In this document: positions 7,753 to 13,770 of the stretch, in pieces | How the letters are laid out: every line of letters starts with the position of its first letter | Numbering within the stretch: the stretch's first letter is position 1 | From: Candidatus Paceibacter sp. | GTDB taxonomy: Bacteria; Patescibacteriota; Minisyncoccia; UBA6257; HR35 | Assembly: GCA_023255765.1 (NCBI GenBank) | Contig: JAGDVT010000047.1 | Location: 1-23,219, forward strand | Length of the DNA: 23,219 bases | Direction: 5' to 3' | The notes under the pieces: generated by a model | What the model was told of the DNA's origin: nothing | Seen by the model: only the letters and a program-made list of their open reading frames with translations | Database searches by the model: none | Made by a program: the position numbers and the translations under genes

Positions 7753-7794
7753 AAAATAATAGGGAGCTTCTTTAAAGAAGCTCCCTATTATTTT
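7753..7794. terminator. 42-bp perfectly palindromic bidirectional terminator
   Basis: Two 21-nt arms meet without a spacer (centre CTTCTTT|AAAGAAG), with GGGAGC and its complement in the core. The A/T ends give U-runs in both directions. It serves both convergent genes, ending 1 nt before the stop of the minus-strand gene at 7795. Confidence 0.9.
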
Positions 7795-8187
7795 TTACTT
7801 TCTTTTTATCTCTCTTAGAGTCACATATCTACTTTCTTTAACTTTTAATATACCCTTAAGCTCTTCTGGGTTAAATAATCCAAATTTCTCACTAGCTGTT
7901 TTTACTTTATTACCATCTACTTTCAAAAAATCATATATATTTGTTTTATCTTTGAACCTATCGATAAAACCTTGTACATCTTCTATGCTCCAAATCTCTC
8001 TTGTTACTAATTTTGCTTCTATCCTTATGCCTGTTTTAGGATCTACTGCTATATATTCTTTATTAGGTTGGTTTTCTAGATCCTTTTCAATTTCTGCTTT
8101 CATTTTATTATATTTTTCTTGTAATTCTTGAATTTTTCTTAATATCGAATACATCCTTACAATCTTAGAATTTAGATTTTTAGCCAT
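7795..8187 (-). CDS. Orphan hypothetical protein with N-terminal coiled coil (130 aa)
   Basis: This 130-residue protein starts at ATG 8187, about 7 nt after AAAGGAGG; a GTG at 8196 in frame overlaps the SD. Residues 8-40 ('RMYSILRKIQELQEKYNKMK' onward) look like a coiled coil. A short strand region follows ('IAVDPKTGIRIEAKLVTREI'), and then a charged C-terminal half with 'LKVDGNKVKTASEKFGLFN' and a basic tail (REIKRK). The long helix followed by a compact domain recalls small phage-type proteins such as host-nuclease inhibitors, but I cannot show homology. It is divergent from the 8276 gene. Confidence 0.65.
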   Translation of the reverse strand: MAKNLNSKIVRMYSILRKIQELQEKYNKMKAEIEKDLENQPNKEYIAVDPKTGIRIEAKLVTREIWSIEDVQGFIDRFKDKTNIYDFLKVDGNKVKTASEKFGLFNPEELKGILKVKESRYVTLREIKRK

Positions 8188-8218
8188 TATCAACACCTCC
8201 TTTTAGGATTCTATTTTA

Positions 8219-8227
8219 ATTTTATCA
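8219..8227 (-). promoter_or_regulatory. Extended -10 promoter of the 7795-8187 gene
   Basis: Minus-strand TG-A-TAAAAT. Its TG is the complement of the CA in a central CATG (8226-8229) that also supplies the TG of the opposite promoter. Confidence 0.5.
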
Positions 8228-8236
8228 TGTTATAAT
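8228..8236 (+). promoter_or_regulatory. Extended -10 promoter of the 8276 gene
   Basis: TG-T-TATAAT is a perfect extended -10. It abuts the opposite-strand promoter at 8219-8227. The SD AAGGAGGTGG follows at 8261-8270. Confidence 0.6.
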
Positions 8237-8275
8237 AATTAAAAGCAAACTTCAAGGAGCAAGGAGGTGGATAAG

Positions 8276-8656
8276 ATGTACAAGGAAATTTATGCTATTG
8301 TGAATTTAGAAAAGGTAGAATTTAGTAGGATTATAAATTCTTTAAAAGGAAGATTTAGAGAAATATTAAGCGAAGATTTCGGTTATTTTATATTAGTTAT
8401 ATTCAATTATCCTGATATGAAAGAAATAATAAAATTAGAATGTTGGGTTAAAGATAATAAGCTTATGATTTTATTGAAAATTAACGATTTATTGGTATAT
8501 CCTGGATTTTGGATTAAGACTATTATTAATAGAATATTTAACTTTAAGATTATAGATGAAATAGAAAGGAATGAAATAAACGAAAATACAGGTTATTATT
8601 ATTTTGGTAAGGTAATTGATTTAATAAATACAGAGAAGTTTATTGCTGAATTATAA
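8276..8656 (+). CDS. Orphan hypothetical protein (126 aa)
   Basis: This 126-residue protein starts at ATG 8276, five nt after AAGGAGGTGG; a GTG at 8267 is inside the SD and is rejected. It has alternating beta and helix character with a hydrophobic core ('YFILVIFNYPDMKEIIKLEC', 'KLMILLKINDLLVYPGFWIK'), no signal peptide and no clear membrane helix. I do not recognise the family. It has its own promoter, SD and terminator, and forms the second divergent pair of this region with the 7795-8187 gene. Confidence 0.65.
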   Translation: MYKEIYAIVNLEKVEFSRIINSLKGRFREILSEDFGYFILVIFNYPDMKEIIKLECWVKDNKLMILLKINDLLVYPGFWIKTIINRIFNFKIIDEIERNEINENTGYYYFGKVIDLINTEKFIAEL

Positions 8657-8678
8657 AAATAATTATTTAAAAGAAGCG

Positions 8679-8706
8679 CCTCCCTTTATGGGAGGTTTTA
8701 TTTTTT
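8679..8706 (+). terminator. Terminator of the 8276 gene
   Basis: A CCTCCC and GGGAGG stem with a TTTAT loop is followed by TTTTATTTTTT. It is a typical intrinsic terminator, 22 nt after the stop. Confidence 0.9.
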
Positions 8707-8730
8707 ACTTAAAAATAATTATTTTTAATT

Positions 8731-8758
8731 GGTTCGCAAAATATATCTTTTACGAACC
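8731..8758 (-). terminator. Terminator of thiI
   Basis: On the minus strand, GGTTCGTAAAA pairs with TTTTGCGAACC (11 bp including one G-T) around a 6-nt loop. It begins 1 nt after the thiI stop and is followed by an A/T tract ending in TTTTT. Confidence 0.75.
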
Positions 8759-8759
8759 A

Positions 8760-9860
8760 TTAGTGATAAACAATTTTTTCTTTATTTTCAAATGCAAAGT
8801 CTTCTAACTCGAAAAGCTTTTCTTTTATTTTATCTTCTATCTCTAAAATCTCGCTTAATTTTGCTTTTGTTGCAGGACTTTTGGGTATGAATAATGAACA
8901 ACAATCTTCTCCTGGTTTTTCTGAAATTCTTTTTGTTCCTATAATCTCTGCTAAACTAATAATTTCCTCTTTGTTAAATCCAATCAGGGGCCTTAAAACA
9001 AGTAAATTTGTAGCATTTTCAATTGTTTTCATATTTTCTAAAGTTTGAGAAGCAACTTGGCCTAGATTTTCACCAGTTATTATGCAGCCACAATTTAATT
9101 CCTTGGCCAGCCTGGAGGCTAACCTAAACATTGTTCTTCTGTAAAAAATTACCAAATATTTAGAAGGTATATTACTAAAATAAAACTTTTGTATTTCCAG
9201 AATATTTATTAAATATAAGATTGATCCTATATTATATTCATTTAAAATTTTCACCAAATCTTTTGCTTTTTCAATATCTTCTATTGAAATTTGTGGATAA
9301 GAATGAAAATGTAAAAAGTAAAGCTTTAATCCTCTTTTCATCATCAAAAAACTAGCAACTGGAGAATCAAATCCCGTTGAAAGTAAAACAATACCTTTAC
9401 CGCTAGAACCAACAGGCAAACCACCAAATCCTCTATGAGCTTCTCCTGCATAAAAAATACCCTTTCTATATTCTAAAATTAATTCCCTTCCCTTTTTATC
9501 TATTTTTTCTTTTAATTCTTTTTTTATCCTTTCATAAATTTCTTTAGAAGTTAAAGGGTAATCTTTATCTGCTCTTTTAACTTTCAATTTTATAGAATCA
9601 TATTTTTTCAAAAAATTTATAACATCTTCTAAATTTTCTAATTTTTCAACTTTTACTATTTTTGAAATACCAAGTATTGTTTTTAGCTTATCTAATAAAT
9701 CATTTTCTGTCTCTACTAAAAATTCACCTCCTAAATTTTGGATAGAAATCAGATTATCTTTCAACTTATTTTTTAAATTTTCTATCAAAATTTTTTCAAA
9801 ATATTTTCTATTTTTGCCCTTTAATATAATTTCCGATGTTTTTAAAATGTAACTCTCCAT
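8760..9860 (-). CDS. thiI: tRNA 4-thiouridine synthase ThiI (no rhodanese domain)
   Basis: This 366-residue cytoplasmic enzyme adenylates U8 of tRNA for sulfur transfer to give 4-thiouridine. An N-terminal ferredoxin-like and THUMP region spans about 1-150. The PP-loop 'LLSTGFDSPVAS' is at 159-170; the usual motif is SGG.DSPVA, so the second Gly is Phe and the first is Thr. The family signature 'TGENLGQVASQTLENM' is at 262-277. The end near 320 has 'GEDCCSLFIPKSPAT', with Cys320/Cys321 matching the conserved Cys of the PP-loop domain. The C-terminal rhodanese domain of the E. coli enzyme is absent, as in many bacteria, so an external sulfur carrier is needed. A TATAAT box ends 6 nt before the ATG, so the mRNA is probably leaderless. 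Confidence 0.93.
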   Translation of the reverse strand: MESYILKTSEIILKGKNRKYFEKILIENLKNKLKDNLISIQNLGGEFLVETENDLLDKLKTILGISKIVKVEKLENLEDVINFLKKYDSIKLKVKRADKDYPLTSKEIYERIKKELKEKIDKKGRELILEYRKGIFYAGEAHRGFGGLPVGSSGKGIVLLSTGFDSPVASFLMMKRGLKLYFLHFHSYPQISIEDIEKAKDLVKILNEYNIGSILYLINILEIQKFYFSNIPSKYLVIFYRRTMFRLASRLAKELNCGCIITGENLGQVASQTLENMKTIENATNLLVLRPLIGFNKEEIISLAEIIGTKRISEKPGEDCCSLFIPKSPATKAKLSEILEIEDKIKEKLFELEDFAFENKEKIVYH

Positions 9861-9866
9861 AAAATA

Positions 9867-9872
9867 ATTATA
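9867..9872 (-). promoter_or_regulatory. -10 box of thiI
   Basis: TATAAT on the minus strand, 6 nt before the ATG. The hairpin at 9874-9900 occupies the place where a -35 would lie. Confidence 0.55.
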
Positions 9873-9873
9873 A

Positions 9874-9900
9874 TGGGGCAGGTTTTAATTCCCTGCCCCA
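9874..9900 (-). terminator. Terminator of the 9910-10689 gene
   Basis: A 9-bp stem (TGGGGCAGG and its complement) encloses a 9-nt loop, 9 nt after the stop. The minus-side U-tract is poor (ATTATAATTATTTT), while the plus side has CTTTTTATTTT, so it may work better against antisense transcription. Confidence 0.7.
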
Positions 9901-9909
9901 CTTTTTATT

Positions 9910-10689
9910 TTAAATCTCATTTACTATCAATAATAAAAATTTTTTAATTAAATTTTTATCCACTTCATCTAGGCCTTTTATATAACTAATGAGTCCTATT
10001 ATATCCTTAAACCTTGAATTTTTTAATAGCTTAACAAAATTATTCATCCATATAATTAGCTCGTTTTCTTCTAAATTATCATAAGAAATAGATTCTAATT
10101 TTCTTACTCTAAATAATCTTCTGTTAACCTTTGTAATTTCAAATCCAGAAATATTTCTTACTGCAGTTAAGATTTCAAGATAAGGATAGTCTTCTACATT
10201 AAATAAATCCTCAAACCTTCTCTTGACTTCAGAAATTAGATCTTGAATTAATTCTCCTCTTTCTTTTATTAATTCATCTAATATTAGCTTAACAGCTTCT
10301 ACTCTCTCCCTTTTGTTAATGCCAAATTTCCTATATCTCCTCTTAGGCTTTTCTCCATATCCTGAATTTTCTATTATTGCTTGTATTTTTTTGTTTTCCT
10401 CTGAGGGTACTTCTATAAATCCTTCATCTATTAAGAATTTTTTAATTTTTTCAATTTCTTCATCAGTTAATCTCCTATCGGGTCTTATTATATATTTGCC
10501 TTCTCCTTTTATATAAAACCTGAGAGTTTGTAATGAATTTTTGTTTATTACTATAAAATTATTTTCTTTTATAGCATTAGTTGCTTTTATTGTTTTCCTA
10601 ACAAACAATTCTACACCAAGTAACTCTTCAATTTTTTCAAATAATCTTCTAGCATTTTCTGTAATCATACCGTGCTTACTCAGTCTCAT
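9910..10689 (-). CDS. Hypothetical protein, charged and helical (259 aa)
   Basis: This 259-residue protein has no signal peptide or membrane segment. The start ATG 10689 is supported by an SD of AAAGGAGGGGG. Residues 1-55 contain 'MRLSKHGMITENARRLFEKI'; a stretch at about 60-95 ('IIRPDRRLTDEEIEKIKKF') looks like a helix-turn-helix type segment; a basic region follows near 113-130 ('GEKPKRRYRKFGINKRERVE'). The C-terminal third is helical. The basic middle could bind nucleic acid, but I do not recognise the family. Its strong SD puts it with the small orphan genes rather than with thiI. It is divergent from the tRNA-Arg gene. Confidence 0.7.
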   Translation of the reverse strand: MRLSKHGMITENARRLFEKIEELLGVELFVRKTIKATNAIKENNFIVINKNSLQTLRFYIKGEGKYIIRPDRRLTDEEIEKIKKFLIDEGFIEVPSEENKKIQAIIENSGYGEKPKRRYRKFGINKRERVEAVKLILDELIKERGELIQDLISEVKRRFEDLFNVEDYPYLEILTAVRNISGFEITKVNRRLFRVRKLESISYDNLEENELIIWMNNFVKLLKNSRFKDIIGLISYIKGLDEVDKNLIKKFLLLIVNEI

Positions 10690-10725
10690 TCCTTACCCCC
10701 TCCTTTTTAGTGTGCTAATTTTAAA

Positions 10726-10731
10726 ATTATA
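10726..10731 (-). promoter_or_regulatory. -10 box of the 9910-10689 gene
   Basis: TATAAT on the minus strand gives a leader of about 30 nt that includes the SD. Confidence 0.45.
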
Positions 10732-10765
10732 AAACAATAATCATAAAAAATAAGAAAAAATTTAT

Positions 10766-10771
10766 TATAAT
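10766..10771 (+). promoter_or_regulatory. -10 box of tRNA-Arg and the gene at 10882
   Basis: TATAAT ends 11 nt before the tRNA 5' end. No -35 close to consensus was seen, and no second promoter lies between the tRNA and the following gene. Confidence 0.5.
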
Positions 10772-10782
10772 TTAATTTATAA

Positions 10783-10853
10783 GCCCCTGTAGTTCAATGG
10801 AAGAACACAGCCTTGCGGAGGCTGAGATCCAGGTTCAAATCCTGGCAGGGGCA
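10783..10853 (+). tRNA. tRNA-Arg (anticodon GCG)
   Basis: A full cloverleaf of 71 nt including the discriminator A. The acceptor stem is GCCCCTG/CAGGGGC, the D-stem GTTC/GAAC with loop AATGGAA, the anticodon stem CAGCC/GGCTG with loop TTGCGGA, the variable loop AGAT, and the T-stem CCAGG/CCTGG with loop TTCAAAT. Anticodon GCG reads CGC and CGU. A20, C35 and G36 fit arginine identity. The CCA end is not encoded. Most bacteria use ACG (inosine) for this box, so G34 is notable. G36-G37 is a possible TrmD methylation site. Confidence 0.93.
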
Positions 10854-10881
10854 AATTGCACTCTTAAAGGAGGTGGAGGAA

Positions 10882-11298
10882 ATGAAATTTACATATTTTT
10901 TGAACTTCATTAAATTTGTATATCTCACTATTCCTGTTATTATTATATATGATGAAAAAAGCGAAGAATTATATAATGAAGAAATCAAATATTACCCTAG
11001 CGTATTAAAATTTAAAGAAGCTGTTGAACTGTTTTTAAAAATATTAAGATGGTATGACGAAAGAAGAGATATAAAAATAATAGAAGTAAAAAAGATTGCA
11101 GAAGATTCTAAGCTAGAAGAGTTAATAATAAATAATCCGGATTATTTCCTTGTAAGAATATTTTTTGAAATAAATGAAGATGAAGATATAGCAAAAATTA
11201 AAAGAGAAGAATTGTTTTTTGGTTTTAACTATAATCTTATAATAAGCATACAAGCATTGCTTATTTTTATTGATGAGTTATTACGAATTTGTAATTAA
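10882..11298 (+). CDS. Orphan hypothetical protein directly downstream of tRNA-Arg (138 aa)
   Basis: This 138-residue protein starts at ATG 10882, supported by AAAGGAGGTG at 10866-10875; a longer in-frame reading would run into the tRNA and is rejected. The N-terminus (about 1-23) is hydrophobic ('FLNFIKFVYLTIPVIIIYDE') and could be a strand-helix core or a weak membrane segment. A helix-rich acidic middle follows, and the C-terminus is hydrophobic ('LIISIQALLIFIDELLR'). No family is recognised. It lies 28 nt after the tRNA with no promoter between, so it is probably released from a tRNA-mRNA transcript by tRNA 3' processing. Confidence 0.65.
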   Translation: MKFTYFLNFIKFVYLTIPVIIIYDEKSEELYNEEIKYYPSVLKFKEAVELFLKILRWYDERRDIKIIEVKKIAEDSKLEELIINNPDYFLVRIFFEINEDEDIAKIKREELFFGFNYNLIISIQALLIFIDELLRICN

Positions 11299-11316
11299 AA
11301 GGGCTAATTAAAATTA

Positions 11317-11350
11317 AAAAGGGCTAATTAAAATTTTAATTAGCCCTTTT
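11317..11350. terminator. 34-bp palindromic bidirectional terminator with a duplicated arm
   Basis: A perfect 17-bp palindrome (AAAAGGGCTAATTAAAA and its complement) is followed by TTTTATTTT. The left arm is also repeated once directly upstream at 11297-11315, overlapping the stop of the 10882 gene. It overlaps the stop codon of the minus-strand peptidase gene. Confidence 0.88.
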
Positions 11351-12194
11351 ATTTTAATAAAGGATTTCTAAGACCTCTTGTTTCAAAGTGCAAGTGACAT
11401 CCAGTAGCTTTACCTGTTGCCCCTACTAAACCTATTAAAGTGCCCTTTTCTACGTAATCTCCGACTTCTACATATCTTTGGGATAAATGGCCATATAATG
11501 ACTCGAAGTTTTCATGCTTTATTACTATATAATTACCGTATCCTCCATTCCATCCGTCACTTGATTCTATAACTACTCCTGAATCTGCTGCATAGACAGG
11601 AGTGCCGCACTCCGAACTTATATCAACTCCATTGTGAGAATGTAATCGTTTTTGGTTTAAACCACTCACGGGGACTAAAATATTACCTAAATTTGTTAAA
11701 GCAGTTACATATTCTGGTTTTATAGGCTTGCTATAAATTTTGGCAGTAACCTTTAAACCTTTGGTTGGTATTAAAATAGTTTGTCCTGATATTAATTTGT
11801 GATTTTCTTTGATATTATTTAAAGTCATTAAATCTTTTACTTTTACGCCGAATTTTTTAGCAATTTTTTCTAATGTATCGCCTTTTCTAACAATATATTT
11901 AAATCCTGGTTTTTTAGGTAACACTAATTTTTCTGCTATCTCTTTCTCGATTTCTTTTTTAGTATTATTATCTAAATTTTGTATTTCATAGAATGCAACA
12001 AGTTTCGAGTTTAAATCTAAATCTGCTTCTTTATTTGCTAAATATTTTTTTTGCTTAAAACTAAATATTTCCTCTATACTATTTTGATTTTCAACATTAT
12101 AATTTTTAAAATCTATCGGCTTACTTAAGAAATAAATAAAAATGCTAATGCCTGTTATTATTAAAATTAAAAATAAAAAATCCGATTTACTAAT
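11349..12194 (-). CDS. Membrane-anchored LysM and M23 (lysostaphin-type) endopeptidase; start codon uncertain
   Basis: The frame is open for about 95 codons upstream of the first conventional start (GTG 11924), and this stretch encodes 'FLFLILIITGISIFIYFL', a clear membrane anchor, then a charged linker. No ATG, GTG or TTG lies in it, so I placed the start at ATT 12194; GTG 11924 (191 aa) is the shorter alternative. From GTG, a LysM domain lies at about 9-55 ('YIVRKGDTLEKIAKKFGVKV'), which binds peptidoglycan. The M23 domain then follows with zinc ligands His97 and Asp101 (HNGVD), and 'CHLHFETRG' at 176-184 giving His177/His179. It would cut peptidoglycan cross-links for cell-wall growth or separation. 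It is divergent from rsmA, whose start lies 48 nt away. Confidence 0.85.
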   Translation of the reverse strand: MSKSDFLFLILIITGISIFIYFLSKPIDFKNYNVENQNSIEEIFSFKQKKYLANKEADLDLNSKLVAFYEIQNLDNNTKKEIEKEIAEKLVLPKKPGFKYIVRKGDTLEKIAKKFGVKVKDLMTLNNIKENHKLISGQTILIPTKGLKVTAKIYSKPIKPEYVTALTNLGNILVPVSGLNQKRLHSHNGVDISSECGTPVYAADSGVVIESSDGWNGGYGNYIVIKHENFESLYGHLSQRYVEVGDYVEKGTLIGLVGATGKATGCHLHFETRGLRNPLLK

Positions 12195-12227
12195 TTTTCT
12201 TAGTAAATTTAATTATGACCTTATATT

Positions 12228-12233
12228 TATAAT
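12228..12233 (+). promoter_or_regulatory. -10 box of rsmA
   Basis: TATAAT ends 9 nt before ATG 12243, and there is no SD. Confidence 0.45.
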
Positions 12234-12242
12234 TATAACAAA

Positions 12243-12998
12243 ATGGGTAAAAAAGCTTTAGGCCAACACTTTTTAAAAAATGAAAAAATACTTAGTTTTT
12301 TAGCAAGCAATTTACCTGATATCCACAAAAACATAGTAATAGAAATCGGAGGAGGACATGGAGAATTAACAAAATATTTAACTGAAGCTAAAAAGTTGAT
12401 TGTTTATGAAATAGATAAAAAGTTAGCTGATATATTAAAAAAACGCTTCCCCAATGTCGAGGTTAAGAATGAAAATTTTTTAAAAGCAGATCTTTCTGTT
12501 TTTAAGAATAATTATTATCTTATAGGAAATATACCTTATAGTATCACAGGTAAAATATTAAGAAAAATTTTCAATAAACAAGAACATCCCAAAATATCTG
12601 TTTTTACACTACAAAAAGAGTATGGGCTTAAAATTTTAGGAAAAGAGAAAGAAAATTTTTTAAGTATATGGGCGAAAGTCTGGTGTGATATCAAAAAATT
12701 ATTAATAATAAAAAGAAAGGAGTTTGTGCCCCAGCCAAAGGTTGATTCTATTGCTTTAAAATTTATTTTCTTTAAGAAACCCAAACTAGAAAATACTGAT
12801 AAATTTGAAATATTTTTGAAAAATATTTTTAAACAACCAAATAAAACTATTTTAAATAATCTTAAAAACTTTTATAATTTAAAAGAAATAAAGAAAGATT
12901 TTTTAAACAAAAGAGCTCATCAATTAAGTTTTAATGAAATTTTAGAAATTTTTAAAATTTTAAATGAAAAAGGTAATCAAAAAAACCGGAGAGGTTGA
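12243..12998 (+). CDS. rsmA: 16S rRNA (adenine1518/1519-N6) dimethyltransferase RsmA/KsgA
   Basis: This 251-residue protein is a little shorter than the E. coli enzyme (273). It dimethylates two adenines near the 3' end of 16S rRNA during small subunit maturation. 'KALGQHFLKN' is at 4-13, the SAM-binding 'VIEIGGGHGELT' at 32-43, the acidic 'VYEIDKKL' at 54-61, and the catalytic 'GNIPYSI' at 95-101. 'RKEFVPQPKVDSIALKF' follows near 155-175, and a C-terminal helical domain is present. The last 35 nt overlap the start of the next gene in another frame, so the two are probably co-transcribed and coupled. Confidence 0.95.
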   Translation: MGKKALGQHFLKNEKILSFLASNLPDIHKNIVIEIGGGHGELTKYLTEAKKLIVYEIDKKLADILKKRFPNVEVKNENFLKADLSVFKNNYYLIGNIPYSITGKILRKIFNKQEHPKISVFTLQKEYGLKILGKEKENFLSIWAKVWCDIKKLLIIKRKEFVPQPKVDSIALKFIFFKKPKLENTDKFEIFLKNIFKQPNKTILNNLKNFYNLKEIKKDFLNKRAHQLSFNEILEIFKILNEKGNQKNRRG

Positions 12999-13770
12999 AG
13001 AATTTAATGAAGATAAGTTATGTAATAGTTTAATCAATATAGGTGTTGATAAAGATATAGCATTAAAAGTTTGTAAAAAAATTTATGATAAAATTCCGAA
13101 TAAAGTTAGAGCAGATGATATATGGAAATTAACATTGAAAGAGTTAAAAAAATATCATATAAGTTTTGCAACTAGATATAATTTAAAAAGAGCCATATAT
13201 AATTTAGGTCCTACCGGATTCCCGTTTGAAAGATATTTTGCAAAAATTTTAGCAGAATATGGTTATGAAACAATAATTGATGAATGGATTGAAGGAATGT
13301 GTTTAAGTTATGAAATTGATATTGTAGCAATCAAAAATGAAACAAGATATATAATAGAGTGCAAATTCCATAAAGAAGAAGGAATAAAATCAGACCTGAA
13401 AACTATCTTATATGTATATGGTAGGTATATTGATATAAAGGAAAAATTTCCTTATTTGAAGCCTTGGTTTGTGACAAATACAAAAATTTCTTATGAAGGG
13501 ATAGATTTTGCAAACTGTAGAAATATAAAAATTACTGCTTGGAAATATCCTTCTGAAGAATCTTTAGAAAAATTAATTGAAAATAAAAAACTCTATCCAA
13601 TTACTATTTTGCTTTCTGGTAATAAATTTATATACTCTAAATTAATAGAAAATAATTTTGTACTTGTTAAAGATTTATTTATATATCCAACAAATGAAAT
13701 ATCAAAAAGAACAGGCATTGAAATAAACAAAATAAATTCTTTAATAGAAGAGGCAAAAAATCTAATTTAG
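12964..13770 (+). CDS. ATP-cone domain plus PD-(D/E)XK (Mrr-like) nuclease protein
   Basis: This 268-residue protein has two recognisable parts. Residues 1-85 form an ATP-cone ('VIKKTGEVEEFNEDKLCNSL', then 'VRADDIWKLTLKELKK'), the nucleotide-binding module best known from ribonucleotide reductases and NrdR. Residues 88-135 look like a restriction-type nuclease: 'FERYFAKILAEYGYET', then 'YEIDIVA' (Asp119) and 'YIIECKFH' (Glu132, Lys134), which give the D...E.K core of the Mrr/YraN-like class. The C-terminal ~90 residues are unassigned. Proteins with this pairing are often annotated as restriction endonucleases; here no methyltransferase lies beside it. A nucleotide-sensing DNA repair or defence role is inference. 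The last 4 nt overlap the secY stop on the other strand. Confidence 0.8.
   Translation: MKKVIKKTGEVEEFNEDKLCNSLINIGVDKDIALKVCKKIYDKIPNKVRADDIWKLTLKELKKYHISFATRYNLKRAIYNLGPTGFPFERYFAKILAEYGYETIIDEWIEGMCLSYEIDIVAIKNETRYIIECKFHKEEGIKSDLKTILYVYGRYIDIKEKFPYLKPWFVTNTKISYEGIDFANCRNIKITAWKYPSEESLEKLIENKKLYPITILLSGNKFIYSKLIENNFVLVKDLFIYPTNEISKRTGIEINKINSLIEEAKNLI

Noticed and set aside
10813..10881. Extension of the 10882 gene into the tRNA
   Set aside because: The frame is open through the tRNA, but the SD at 10866-10875 fixes the start at ATG 10882.
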